Source: TMP-86 sp039807285
Lineage (GTDB): Bacteria > Pseudomonadota > Gammaproteobacteria > Steroidobacterales > Steroidobacteraceae
DNA: 64,000 nt
Assembly: GCA_044226785.1 (NCBI GenBank)
Contig: JBGAGK010000001.1
Location: forward strand, 124,001-188,000
Direction of reading: 5' to 3'
The first letter of the stretch is position 1. Every line of letters starts with the position of its first letter. The position numbers and the translations under genes are program-made. The notes under the pieces are model-generated. The model was not told where the DNA came from, made no database searches, and saw nothing but the letters and a program-made list of their open reading frames with translations. This document shows positions 17,679 through 26,006 of the stretch, piece after piece.

Positions 17679-17885
17679 GATATGATTCTCCCCGTGGCGT
17701 CCGCGACGCCAGCCTGATGACCCCGATGTCCCCAAATCTCCCCAGCATGGCAATTCGAAGGATTTTTCTGCCAGGTCAGGGAACTGTCAGGTTCACTTTG
17801 CCGGAATCCCCGGATCAAATCAATCCGGAACAAGCTCGCCACTGGGAGGGAACTCCCCCCATCGGGATCAGGGGCCGGCATGGAC

Positions 17886-18347
17886 TCAGCGCAGCGGCAG
17901 TTCGCGGGATTTCTGCACTGTGCGCAGGGCGAAGCTCGAATGCACGCGCGCCACGTTCGGCAGGCGCGTCAGGTGTTGCGAGTGCAGTCGCTCGAAATCC
18001 GCCGTGTCGGCCAGCACCACGCGCAGCAGGTAGTCGTATTCACCCGACATGAGATAGCACTCCATCACTTCGGGCACGCGGCGCACGGCCTGTTCGAACT
18101 CGCGCAGGTGCGCCTGTTCCTGGCGCTCGAGTGTGATGTTCACGAACACGTTCACCGGGCAGCCGGCCTTCTGCTGGTTGACCACCGCCGTGTAGCCTTC
18201 GATGAGCCCGCTCTGCTCCAGCGCGCGCAGGCGGCGCAAGGTGGCGGACTCCGACAGGCTGACCTTCTCCGCCAGCGCGGCGTTGGTCATGCGGCCGTCC
18301 CCCTGGAGGGATCGCACGATGGCATGATCGAAGGCATCCAGTTTCAT
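17886..18347 (-). CDS. Lrp/AsnC family transcriptional regulator
   Basis: Regulator of 153 residues. It has an N-terminal HTH (DHAIVRSLQGDGRMTNAALA, then LSESATLRRLRALEQSGLI) and a C-terminal RAM ligand-binding domain (MECYLMSGEYDYLLRVV). Lrp proteins bind amino acids and regulate amino-acid catabolism. It is divergent from alanine dehydrogenase with a 141-base shared gap, so the likely target is ald. It resembles the local activators BkdR/AldR more than global Lrp by context, though that is inference. On its other side lies the TonB receptor gene on the same strand, 207 bases downstream. Confidence 0.9.
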   Translation of the reverse strand: MKLDAFDHAIVRSLQGDGRMTNAALAEKVSLSESATLRRLRALEQSGLIEGYTAVVNQQKAGCPVNVFVNITLERQEQAHLREFEQAVRRVPEVMECYLMSGEYDYLLRVVLADTADFERLHSQHLTRLPNVARVHSSFALRTVQKSRELPLR

Positions 18348-18488
18348 GTTTCGCAGACTCTTGCGTGAAATTCGCGGTTCCCCGCATTTTATGCCATCCA
18401 GGGCCTGGCAGGGTAATCCGATCGCAATTTCTGCCAATGCGCTCGCGCCTAATCTGTCGCCACTTGCCCCACCTATCCGGAGTCTCCC

Positions 18489-19598
18489 ATGAAGATCGGC
18501 GTCCCCAAGGAAATCAAGATCCACGAGTACCGCGTCGGCATGGTCCCGGCGGGTGTGCGCGAACTGGTCAATGCCGGACATTCGGTGGTCGTACAGTCCG
18601 GTGCAGGCGCCGGCATCGGTTTTGGTGATGCGGATTACCAGTCGGCTGGCGCCAGCATCGCCGCAGGCGCGGCCGAGGTGTTCGCGAGCGCGGACATGAT
18701 CGTCAAGGTCAAGGAACCGCAGTTGCCGGAATGCAAGATGCTCAAGGGCAATCAGGTGCTGTTCACCTACCTGCATCTTGCCGCCGACAAGGCACAGGCC
18801 AAGGGGTTGATCGACTCCGGCGCCACGGCCATTGCCTACGAAACCGTCACCGCGCCGGATGGCTCGCTCCCGCTGCTCACCCCCATGAGCGAGGTGGCCG
18901 GGCGCATGTCGGTGCAGGTGGGCGCGACGGCGCTGCAGAAGGCCAACGGTGGCTTCGGCGTGCTGCTCGGCGGCGTGCCCGGCGTCACGCCCGCGAAGGT
19001 GGTGATCCTCGGTGGTGGCGTGTCGGGCACCCATGCGGCGGAAATGGCCGTGGGCCTGGGCGCCGATGTCACCGTGGTGGACCGGTCGGTGAAGCGCCTG
19101 CGCGAGCTGTCGGCGCTGTTCGGCAATCGCCTGAAGACCGCCTACTCCACCGCGCATGCCATCGAGGAACTCACCCGCGACGCCGATCTCGTCGTCGGTG
19201 CGGTGCTGATCGTCGGCGCTGCGGCCCCGAAGCTGGTCACGCGCGAGATGGTCAAGCTGATGAAGGCGGGCGCGGTGATGGTGGACATCGCCATCGACCA
19301 GGGCGGGTGCTTCGAGACCAGCAAGCCCACCACGCACGCCGAACCCACGTTCGTGGTGGATGGCGTGATCCACTACTGCGTCACCAACATGCCCGGCGCC
19401 GTGCCGCGAACCTCCACTTTTGCGCTCACCAACGCAACGCTCCCCTACATCCGCTCGCTGGCGGATCTCGGATGGCAGGCGGCGCTGGCGCGCGATGCAG
19501 GCCTTGCGCGCGGACTCAACGTGCACGCAGGCAAGATCACGCACGAAGCCGTGGCGCGCGACCTGGGCCTGGGTTACCAGGCGTACAAGGCGGCTTGA
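18489..19598 (+). CDS. ald: Alanine dehydrogenase
   Basis: NAD-dependent alanine dehydrogenase of 369 residues, interconverting alanine and pyruvate plus ammonia. The substrate residues Lys75 (IVKVKEP) and His96 (TYLHLAA) and the Rossmann signature GGGVSGTHAAEMAVGLGA are in place, as is VDIAIDQGG with the catalytic Asp. The ATG at 18489 follows CGGAGT. It is divergent from an Lrp-type gene, the usual regulator of ald. A GC-rich hairpin follows the stop within 10 bases. All family landmarks are present at normal length, so the assignment is secure. Confidence 0.95.
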   Translation: MKIGVPKEIKIHEYRVGMVPAGVRELVNAGHSVVVQSGAGAGIGFGDADYQSAGASIAAGAAEVFASADMIVKVKEPQLPECKMLKGNQVLFTYLHLAADKAQAKGLIDSGATAIAYETVTAPDGSLPLLTPMSEVAGRMSVQVGATALQKANGGFGVLLGGVPGVTPAKVVILGGGVSGTHAAEMAVGLGADVTVVDRSVKRLRELSALFGNRLKTAYSTAHAIEELTRDADLVVGAVLIVGAAAPKLVTREMVKLMKAGAVMVDIAIDQGGCFETSKPTTHAEPTFVVDGVIHYCVTNMPGAVPRTSTFALTNATLPYIRSLADLGWQAALARDAGLARGLNVHAGKITHEAVARDLGLGYQAYKAA

Positions 19599-19605
19599 AT
19601 CGCGA

Positions 19606-19626
19606 GGCCGGCCGCGAAGGCCGGCC
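19606..19626 (+). terminator. Terminator-like hairpin after ald
   Basis: GGCCGGCC, a 5-base loop GCGAA, and GGCCGGCC again form a perfect 8-bp stem 7 bases after the ald stop. There is no following T-run, so it may be an RNA-stabilising hairpin or a weak terminator. Confidence 0.45.
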
Positions 19627-19691
19627 CCATCCCTGCAACGAGAGGTGAACAGGCGGCCTGGTGCCGCATACGCTGCCGTTTCTACCGGCTC

Positions 19692-20093
19692 CTACCCTTG
19701 TTTCGTGTGGCGCCCACCTGCATCACGGCCCCGCCGCCCGCTCTGCCGCAGAAGGCTCTCCGCCGGAATCCCCAGTTTGGTGTGCAGGCCCATGATCATG
19801 CGCAGCGTCAATGCGCGCCGGCGATTGAGGATTTCGTAAATCCGGTTCTTGCGCCCTATCACAGGCTCCAGATCCTTTACGGTCAGACCTGATTTTTCCA
19901 TCTGGAACTTGATCGCATCAACGGCATCCGGAAGATCCATCGGAAAATGCGCGCGCTCGTACGCCTCAACCAGTGTCGTCAACACATCCAGCCGATCTCC
20001 AGCCGGTGAATTGGCGGTCGCGCTCATCAAGGATTCAATTTCCCTGAGCGCCGCCCGGTAATCGCTTTTGGTCCTGATCGGTCTGATGTCCAT
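19692..20093 (-). CDS. higA: HigA-type antitoxin (HTH)
   Basis: Antitoxin of 133 residues. Its C-terminal half is an XRE/HigA helix-turn-helix (KSGLTVKDLEPVIGRKNRIY, then RRRALTLRMIMGLHTKLGIP), following an N-terminal segment that would wrap the toxin. ATG 20093 is chosen because MDIRPIRTKSDY is the family's usual beginning. It sits 10 bases downstream of higB on the same strand, in the toxin-first order typical of higBA. GC content falls to about 47 percent in one 60-base row counted by eye, well below the surroundings, suggesting acquisition. HigA would neutralise HigB and repress the shared promoter. Confidence 0.9.
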   Translation of the reverse strand: MDIRPIRTKSDYRAALREIESLMSATANSPAGDRLDVLTTLVEAYERAHFPMDLPDAVDAIKFQMEKSGLTVKDLEPVIGRKNRIYEILNRRRALTLRMIMGLHTKLGIPAESLLRQSGRRGRDAGGRHTKQG

Positions 20094-20103
20094 TGGATGC
20101 CTC

Positions 20104-20406
20104 TCAAATCGTCTGCGCATCGATCATGTCGTACTGCCTGTGGGTTCCCAAGAAGCGGATATACACAACTCTGTACGGGTAGTTGATCCAGACCACTATT
20201 CGATACTTGTTTCCACCAATGTTGAAGACGACGCGACCGTCTTGAAGAATACTCGCGCTCCCGAACTGCGCCTTGACATCGTTCGGCTTTGACCAGTCAG
20301 CATTCAAGACATCCCGGTACCAGGCAAGCACTGGACCTTCGGCGTCCCGATACTCAGGCCGAGCGGTCCAGAACGCCTTGAGAGTCGAAACCGCGATTAC
20401 CCGCAT
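20104..20406 (-). CDS. higB: HigB-type toxin (mRNA interferase)
   Basis: Toxin of 100 residues in the RelE/ParE superfamily, HigB branch. Characteristic stretches are NDVKAQFGSAS, VVFNIGGNKYRIVVWINY and VYIRFLGTHRQYD, covering the RNA-cleavage face. HigB cuts mRNA on the ribosome. ATG 20406 gives the family start MRVIAVSTLKAFW; a longer frame begins at 20445 but adds a stretch unlike the family. A promoter and a perfect palindrome lie directly upstream, with the -10 only 8 bases before the ATG, so the mRNA may be leaderless. Confidence 0.9.
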   Translation of the reverse strand: MRVIAVSTLKAFWTARPEYRDAEGPVLAWYRDVLNADWSKPNDVKAQFGSASILQDGRVVFNIGGNKYRIVVWINYPYRVVYIRFLGTHRQYDMIDAQTI

Positions 20407-20408
20407 GG

Positions 20409-20438
20409 ATCCAGTATAGTCCCAGCATGGGACTTCCG
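20409..20438 (-). promoter_or_regulatory. higBA promoter with overlapping palindromic operator
   Basis: On the minus strand TTGCCG, an 18-base spacer and TATACT form a plausible sigma-70 promoter. The spacer contains a perfect inverted repeat, GTCCCA-GCA-TGGGAC (20419-20433), well placed for HigA autorepression. The -10 is 8 bases from the higB ATG. Confidence 0.55.
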
Positions 20439-20517
20439 GCAACAATTGTGCGAAATTGCGTCATACTCAAGGGCGTACGCGACCCTTAAAGCCACCCTTA
20501 CGAACGGGATTTCCACC

Positions 20518-20832
20518 ATGATCAAAGTCAGCGTCATGTATCCGGGCAAGCCCGGCGCAAGGTTCGATCACGCCTACTACAAGGACAGGCACCTGCCGCT
20601 GGTCAAGGCGCGGCTGGGCGACGCATGTCGTTCGTACACCATCGACAAGGGGCTTGCGGGTGGCGCTCCCGGCTCGCCGGCCACCTATGTCGCCATGTGC
20701 CACATCTTCGTCGACTCGGTCGAGGCTTTCCAGAAAGGCTTCGGCGCTCATGCCGCGGAAATCATGGGCGACATCCCGAACTACACCGACATCCAGCCGG
20801 TGGTGCAGATCAGCGAAGTCGTGGTCGGCTGA
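20518..20832 (+). CDS. EthD family protein
   Basis: Protein of 104 residues in the EthD/ferredoxin-like dimeric alpha-beta barrel family. The family opening is seen in VSVMYPGKPGARFDHAYYKD, followed by RHLPLVKARLG and the closing strand YTDIQPVVQISEVV. EthD proteins were first linked to ethyl tert-butyl ether degradation, but most homologues have no known role. The ATG at 20518 is the only suitable start. It stands alone between the HigBA pair (divergent) and a convergent GFA-type gene. Confidence 0.85.
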   Translation: MIKVSVMYPGKPGARFDHAYYKDRHLPLVKARLGDACRSYTIDKGLAGGAPGSPATYVAMCHIFVDSVEAFQKGFGAHAAEIMGDIPNYTDIQPVVQISEVVVG

Positions 20833-20864
20833 GCCGATCGCCCATGCCGCAAGCCGGCATGGAT

Positions 20865-21275
20865 TCAGTGCCCCGGGAGCCGCTCGAACGTCGGGATGCC
20901 CTGCGGAATGTGGTGGTAGGGAGGCTTGTCGATGGTGTAGATCGCAAGTTCCGGACCCCCGAACATTTTTACCGGATCATCGAGGGTCCCCACCTTGATG
21001 ACGATCATGCCCGGCACATTCGGGTTGGTCGTCAGATGAGTGCCGCACTCAGGACAGAACTGGCGCGTCATGGGCTTGGCCAGGTCGGCCCGCCGAAACT
21101 CCCGGGGCTTGCCTTTCGTAAAACGAAATCCCGACAGTGGCATGGCGATGAACACGTTGGGCCCGCCACCGGCAATGTACTGGCATTCGCGGCAATGACA
21201 CTGTCCCTTCATCATGGGCTCGCCCTCCGCAACGTAGCGGATGGCACCGCAATAGCAACCTCCTTCGAGCTTCAT
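20865..21275 (-). CDS. GFA family (CENP-V/glutathione-dependent formaldehyde-activating) zinc protein
   Basis: Protein of 136 residues with the GFA-domain cysteine pattern: CYCGAIRY, CHCRECQ and CPECGTH, which bind structural and catalytic zinc. The domain was named for glutathione-dependent formaldehyde activation, but most members have unproven functions. The conserved GGGPNVFIAMP segment following the second Cys group is present. It is divergent from a TetR regulator 127 bases away, which may control it. Family assignment is firm; role is not. Confidence 0.88.
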   Translation of the reverse strand: MKLEGGCYCGAIRYVAEGEPMMKGQCHCRECQYIAGGGPNVFIAMPLSGFRFTKGKPREFRRADLAKPMTRQFCPECGTHLTTNPNVPGMIVIKVGTLDDPVKMFGGPELAIYTIDKPPYHHIPQGIPTFERLPGH

Positions 21276-21402
21276 CGGCCTCTCCTTCGTTCATGTGAAT
21301 GGCTTGCTGGTTGACTGGCGCGAAGCATAACGCCAGGTTCACGCCTTGCGGCAGTCCGGTGATTTGCTCCTGTACGATTGATCAACTACGCTGTTCTTCG
21401 CC

Positions 21403-22053
21403 GTGAGCGCAACGACCCGCAAAGCCGGACCCAAATTCCACCGGGCGCAACCGGCGGTGCGGCGTGAAGCGCTGATAGATGCCACGCTCCAGTGCCTGAA
21501 AAAATTCGGGCATGAGGGCGTTTCGGTGCGCCGGATCAGCGCCGAGGCCGGTGTGTCCATCGGCCTGATCAACCATCACTTCCCCAGCAAGACCGGCCTC
21601 ATCGCGGACACCTACGAGACCCTGGCGCGTTCGCTGCGCGAGTCGCTCCACCGTCAGGCAACACTCGAGGGTGCGACACCGCGCGAGCGTCTGAGCGGAT
21701 TCTTCCAGGCGTCGTTCTCGCCCACGTTGACCGACCCCGGGCTGTTCAACGTCTGGGTGGTGTTCTGGGGTATGGCGGCGCATGCGCCGGAGATCCAGGC
21801 CGTCCATGACCGCACTTATGCTGATTATCGTCGTGTGCTCGAGTCCCTGCTGGAGGCGCTGATGCGCTCGGGCGATGCACCGGCCTTCCGGCTCAAGGAA
21901 GCCGCCATCGGGCTGTCGGCGCTGCTGGATGGTCTGTGGGTGGAACTGAGCCTGTCGCGCGCCGCATTCAAGTCCGCGGCCGCCATCGCATTGTGCGAGG
22001 ACTGGGTCAACGCCCTGTGCCGCGGAGCATTCCTGAACCTGTTGCGCACCTGA
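21403..22053 (+). CDS. TetR family regulator (BetI-like)
   Basis: Regulator of 216 residues starting with GTG. The N-terminal HTH (LIDATLQCLKKFGHEGVSVR, then AGVSIGLINHHFPSKTGLIA) and the WVVFWGMAAHAPEIQAVHDR segment match the BetI-type TetR subfamily. BetI represses choline-glycine betaine genes, but no bet genes are present here, so the name is a subfamily label only. The nearest possible target is the divergent GFA gene. No strong ribosome binding site precedes the GTG. Confidence 0.88.
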   Translation: MSATTRKAGPKFHRAQPAVRREALIDATLQCLKKFGHEGVSVRRISAEAGVSIGLINHHFPSKTGLIADTYETLARSLRESLHRQATLEGATPRERLSGFFQASFSPTLTDPGLFNVWVVFWGMAAHAPEIQAVHDRTYADYRRVLESLLEALMRSGDAPAFRLKEAAIGLSALLDGLWVELSLSRAAFKSAAAIALCEDWVNALCRGAFLNLLRT

Positions 22054-22164
22054 GCATTCGCTAGTCCGAGGTTGCGCAAGATCTTCCGATTGTGCTGCCG
22101 GAATCCCTCGTTGGGTTCGTCGCAATATTTTGGGGCAATGAAGTGGCGTCAATGCACTTGGCCA

Positions 22165-22734
22165 TCAGCCGAAATCGGCAGTGAATCCGATACCACGGCG
22201 CTTTGGTGGAGGCGGATTCATCAGTTCCCGTATGGCCGAGAGAATTGCGACAATGGCCTCATCGTGATGCTGGTGTTTTTTCTCCAGTTCTTCCAGCTTG
22301 CGAGCCAGCGTCGCGCTGGATACCAACATTTCGCGCATTCGCACGAAAGCGCGCATGATCTGAATATTGACCGCGACGGCGCGTTTACTGCGAAGCACTG
22401 ACGAAAGCATTGCCACACCTTGCTCGGTGAATGCATGAGGGCGATATTTCCGGTGTACGCCTCGCCCTTTTTTCAAGATCACAGATTGTGATCTTAAATC
22501 GGCCCATTCGGTCGTGGTTAGCTGGAACATGAAATCGGAAGGAAACCTGGTCTGATTGCGTTTGACAGCCTGCAAGAGTGCACGGATCTCTATCCCGTAG
22601 AGATCGGCGAGATCCTCATCGAGCATGACTTTGTGCCCACGCATGACGGCAATTTGGCGGGATGGATCGACAGGAAGCGATGATGCTCGGAGTCTGGCCA
22701 CAGAGCCATACCATACGAGACCACCGTGTTGCAC
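22165..22734 (-). CDS. ORF6N domain-containing protein
   Basis: Protein of 189 residues with an ORF6N DNA-binding domain at about 26-115: VMRGHKVMLDEDLADLYGIE, then RFPSDFMFQLT and HAFTEQGVAMLSSVL. A coiled-coil-like tail (LARKLEELEKKHQHHDEAI) follows. ORF6N is typical of phage and mobile-element regulators, but solitary chromosomal copies are widespread and their function is unknown. The GTG start at 22734 has no clear ribosome site; ATG at 22644 would cut into the domain. GC is about 53-55 percent in rows counted by eye, below the neighbours, suggesting horizontal acquisition. Confidence 0.8.
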   Translation of the reverse strand: MQHGGLVWYGSVARLRASSLPVDPSRQIAVMRGHKVMLDEDLADLYGIEIRALLQAVKRNQTRFPSDFMFQLTTTEWADLRSQSVILKKGRGVHRKYRPHAFTEQGVAMLSSVLRSKRAVAVNIQIMRAFVRMREMLVSSATLARKLEELEKKHQHHDEAIVAILSAIRELMNPPPPKRRGIGFTADFG

Positions 22735-22764
22735 AGTCCATGAAAATCTGCTCAGAAAAGCCAG

Positions 22765-25026
22765 TTATTTGCGTTTCAGACCCTTTGAAGGAGCCCTCAT
22801 CTTCGCCTTTGCACGGCGCACGACCTTCTTCGCCGGGCGAGGGGACTTCGAGGTCTTTCTGGCAACCGGCTTGGCTTTCCCCCGGACCTTGCTCCTGGTC
22901 CTGGCCCGGCTATTTGCCTTTCTCTTCGTCTTCGCGCGAACCTTCGCCTTCGCCCTGGTCTTGGCCTTTGGTCTCGCCGCCACCTTCGGCATTGCTCTCG
23001 ACTTCGCTTTGGCCTTGACCGCCGGCTTGCCCGCTGCAACCGCCTTGCGCAAAGGCTTGCCGGTCTCCTGCGCACGCAACTGATCGAGGATGGCAGGATT
23101 TTCCAGCGTGGACACGTCCTGCGTGATCGCCTCGCCGCGCGCCAGCGCGCGCAGCAGCCTGCGCATGATCTTGCCCGAACGGGTCTTGGGCAGATTGTCC
23201 GTGAACAGGATGTCATCGGGCCGGGCGATGGGTGAGAGCTGCTCGGAGACCCAGCCCCGCAGTTCCTCGGCCAGCGCCTTCGCCTCTGCGCCTTCCGGGC
23301 GCGCACCCCTGAGCACCACATAGGCGAACACGGATTCGCCCTTGATGTCATGCGGTTTGCCCACCACCGCGGCCTCGGCCACGCGCGCATGCGCCACCAG
23401 GGCCGATTCGATTTCCATGGTTCCCAGGCGATGGCCGGCCACGTTCAGCACATCGTCGATGCGGCCCATCACCCAGAAATAGCCATCCGCGTCGCGATGC
23501 GCGGAGTCGCCTGCCACGTAGAACCGGTTGTGGAACTTCTCCCAGTACGTGCGGATGTAGCGCTCGTTGTCTCCCCAGATGGTGCGCAGCATGGCCGGCC
23601 AGGGGCGCTTGATGACCAGATATCCACCCGCATCCGTCCGGGTTACCGAGCGCCCCTCATCATCCACGATGTCGGCGAAAATGCCCGGCAGCGGGCGCGT
23701 GCACGAGCCGGGCTTGGTGGCCGTGACGCCGGGAACCGGCGTGATCATGATGACGCCGGTCTCGGTCTGCCACCAGGTGTCCACGATGGGACAGCGGCCC
23801 GCGCCGATGACCCGGTGATACCACATCCAGGCCTCGGGGTTGATCGGCTCGCCCACACTGCCCAGGAGCCTCAGGCGCTTCAGGTTGTACTTGCGCGGCA
23901 CGGCATCGCCCAGTTTCATCAATGCACGGATCGCAGTCGGTGCCGTGTAGAAGACGGTGACGTGCTGGTCCTGGCAGATCTTCCAGAAGCGGCCGCCATC
24001 GGGCACGGTCGGTGCGCCGTCGTACATGACCATGGTGGCGCCGCAGGCCAGCGGACCATAGACCACATACGAATGCCCCGTGACCCAGCCGATGTCAGCC
24101 GTGCACCAGAACACGTCGTCATCCTTGAGATCGAACACCCAGCGGGTGGTGAGCTTGGCCTGGAGCAGATACCCGCCGGTGGCATGCTGGATGCCCTTGG
24201 GCTTGCCGGTGGATCCGGATGTGTACAGCAGATACAGTGGATGCTCGGCCTCCACCCATTCCGGATCACAGTGAGCCGGTTGGTCGGCCATCAGATCCTT
24301 CCACCACAGGTCGCGTTCCGGGTGCATGGCGCAGGACCGGCCGGTGCGATTGAACACGATGACCCGTTCGATGCTGGGACAGCCCATGTCCAGCGCCTTG
24401 TCGGCCGCGGCCTTCAGCTCCACCACATGGCCGCCGCGCCAGCCGCCGTCGGCCGTGACCAGGAGTCTTGCCCGCGTGTCGTTGATGCGGTCCGCCAGCG
24501 AGTGGGCGGAAAATCCGCCGAACACCACCGAGTGCACGGCACCGATCCGCGCACAGGCCAGCATGGCCACCGCCGCCTCCGGGATCAGCGGCATGTAGAT
24601 GACCACACGATCGCCCTTCGTGATGCCCTGGGCCTTGAGCACGTTGGCGAAGCGGCACACGTCGGCATGCAGTTCCCGATAGCTGATGCGGCGCGTATCG
24701 CCGGGTTCGCCCTCGAACACGATGGCCGTCTTGTCGCCGCGGGTGGCCAGATGCACATCCAGGCAGTTCCACGAGGCATTCAGCAGACCGTCGGTGAACC
24801 AGCGGTAGTTCGGAGCATCCGAATCATCCAGCCCGCGCGTGAAAGGCTGGTGCCAGCTCAGTTCCTGCCGGGCGAGGTCGCACCAGAACCCGACATGATC
24901 CGCATTGGCCCTGGCATGCAGGTCCTCCAGATCCGAAGGCTTGAGGTTGGCCTGCCGGGTGAAGGCTGCTGATGGCGCGAACGTGCGCTCTTCCTGCAGC
25001 ACGGACTGGATATCTTTCTGCTTCAT
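22765..25026 (-). CDS. acsA: Acetyl-CoA synthetase with C-terminal histone-like basic tail
   Basis: AMP-forming acetyl-CoA synthetase. The P-loop-like YTSGSTGKPKGIQH, DTWWQTETG and the catalytic, acetylation-prone Lys619 in PKTRSGKIMRR are all present, and the core ends near residue 659, the normal family size. A further 94 residues (660-753) follow, of which 41 are Lys or Arg and none Asp or Glu, with repeated KAKAK/RAKAK motifs like bacterial histone-H1-like proteins. The tail is not part of known Acs function and may bind nucleic acid or be an acetylation target. The ATG at 25026 lies 14 bases after the exonuclease stop, with a G-run as ribosome site, so it reads as part of that operon. 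Confidence 0.93.
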   Translation of the reverse strand: MKQKDIQSVLQEERTFAPSAAFTRQANLKPSDLEDLHARANADHVGFWCDLARQELSWHQPFTRGLDDSDAPNYRWFTDGLLNASWNCLDVHLATRGDKTAIVFEGEPGDTRRISYRELHADVCRFANVLKAQGITKGDRVVIYMPLIPEAAVAMLACARIGAVHSVVFGGFSAHSLADRINDTRARLLVTADGGWRGGHVVELKAAADKALDMGCPSIERVIVFNRTGRSCAMHPERDLWWKDLMADQPAHCDPEWVEAEHPLYLLYTSGSTGKPKGIQHATGGYLLQAKLTTRWVFDLKDDDVFWCTADIGWVTGHSYVVYGPLACGATMVMYDGAPTVPDGGRFWKICQDQHVTVFYTAPTAIRALMKLGDAVPRKYNLKRLRLLGSVGEPINPEAWMWYHRVIGAGRCPIVDTWWQTETGVIMITPVPGVTATKPGSCTRPLPGIFADIVDDEGRSVTRTDAGGYLVIKRPWPAMLRTIWGDNERYIRTYWEKFHNRFYVAGDSAHRDADGYFWVMGRIDDVLNVAGHRLGTMEIESALVAHARVAEAAVVGKPHDIKGESVFAYVVLRGARPEGAEAKALAEELRGWVSEQLSPIARPDDILFTDNLPKTRSGKIMRRLLRALARGEAITQDVSTLENPAILDQLRAQETGKPLRKAVAAGKPAVKAKAKSRAMPKVAARPKAKTRAKAKVRAKTKRKANSRARTRSKVRGKAKPVARKTSKSPRPAKKVVRRAKAKMRAPSKGLKRK

Positions 25027-25040
25027 GGAATGCCCCCCGA

Positions 25041-26006
25041 TCAGGATGATCGAAGTGTAGCAACGTGCCGGCTCGATGGCACAGGGGCCGGAGCACGAGC
25101 GGCGGCGATTCGCTCCGCCTGCATCCGCAAGGCCCGGCCGAACCCCTGTGCATCGAAGAACCGTTCCAGTGAAGTCCGGTCCGGCAGGCGCGGTTTCAGG
25201 TCATCCAGACTGGCTTCCAGCGGGATGTCGCAGCAGATCCCGGTGAGACGGCGCGCGAGGTACGCGGTATCCCGATGGGCTGCAAGGCGGGCCGCGACCC
25301 CCGCCGCGCCCCGCAGCTTCAGGCCGGCAACCCGATCCAGTCCGGCGTACAGATCATCCAGGCTTTCGAAGGCATTCAGCAGCTCGCAGGCCGTCTTGCG
25401 CCCGATGCCCGGGACACCGGGAATGTTGTCCACGGCATCACCGGTCAGGGCGAGAAAGTCCGCGAAACGCTCCGGCCTCACCCCGAACCGGGGTCCGATG
25501 TCGTGATAGTGATAGCGGGCATTGGCGGTGTAGTCCCAGAAGACATCCCCGTCGCGCACCAGTTGTGACAGGTCCTTGTCGCGGGTCACCAGGACACTGC
25601 GCAGTCCGGCCGCCCGTGCCCGGGCGGCCAGCGTCCCGATGATGTCATCGGCTTCGTACTCCCGATGTGCGTATTCGGCCAGGCCCAGATACCTGCAGAA
25701 CTCGCGGCACAGACCGAACTGCCTTGCCAGATCTTCGGGTGGCGACTCGCGGTTCGCCTTGTATGCGGGGTAGATGCGGTTGCGGAACGAGGTCTCGTCG
25801 CGAAGGCTGGTGTCGAAGGCCACGCCGATACGCTCCGGCCGCACGGACTCCAGCAGATCCGACAGGAAGCGTGCGAAGCCATACAGCGCATGGGTCGGAT
25901 TGCCCTCGGCATCCACCATGTCGGCGGGCATGGAGTACCAGGCGCGGAAAATGAAATAGCTGGCGTCGATGAGATACACCACGCCCTGACGAGCTGTGGC
26001 CGTCAC
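25041..26006 (-). CDS. 5'-3' exonuclease / flap nuclease (Pol I N-terminal-like, Xni/ExoIX type)
   Basis: Stand-alone protein of 321 residues homologous to the 5' nuclease domain of DNA polymerase I. Metal-binding acidic motifs are intact: VYLIDASYFIFRAW, EYEADDIIGTLA, VTRDKDLSQLV and the helix-hairpin-helix region TGDAVDNIPGVPGIGRKTA. It would remove RNA primers or cut 5' flaps. The start is GTG at 26006, overlapping the HNH gene stop as GTGA, so the two nucleases are translationally coupled. A C-terminal Ala/Pro/Ser-rich tail of about 20 residues is non-conserved in appearance. Whether the cell also has full-length PolA cannot be seen here. Confidence 0.9.
   Translation of the reverse strand: MTATARQGVVYLIDASYFIFRAWYSMPADMVDAEGNPTHALYGFARFLSDLLESVRPERIGVAFDTSLRDETSFRNRIYPAYKANRESPPEDLARQFGLCREFCRYLGLAEYAHREYEADDIIGTLAARARAAGLRSVLVTRDKDLSQLVRDGDVFWDYTANARYHYHDIGPRFGVRPERFADFLALTGDAVDNIPGVPGIGRKTACELLNAFESLDDLYAGLDRVAGLKLRGAAGVAARLAAHRDTAYLARRLTGICCDIPLEASLDDLKPRLPDRTSLERFFDAQGFGRALRMQAERIAAARAPAPVPSSRHVATLRSS

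Noticed and set aside
17844..17857. Short hairpin (GGGAG, loop GGAA, CTCCC) between the Lrp gene and the TonB receptor
   Set aside because: A 5-bp stem without a T-run is too weak to call a terminator.
18348..18488. Lrp-binding site search in the lrp-ald gap
   Set aside because: Only three-base dyads such as GCG-N7-CGC and GCA-N5-TGC were found, below what chance would give in this composition.
21378..21385. TTGATCAA palindrome upstream of the TetR gene, considered as its operator
   Set aside because: Eight bases are too short; no extended symmetrical arms are present around it.
23350..24972. A 540-codon frame antisense to acsA
   Set aside because: No domain or start signal; the Acs catalytic motifs on the minus strand explain the region.
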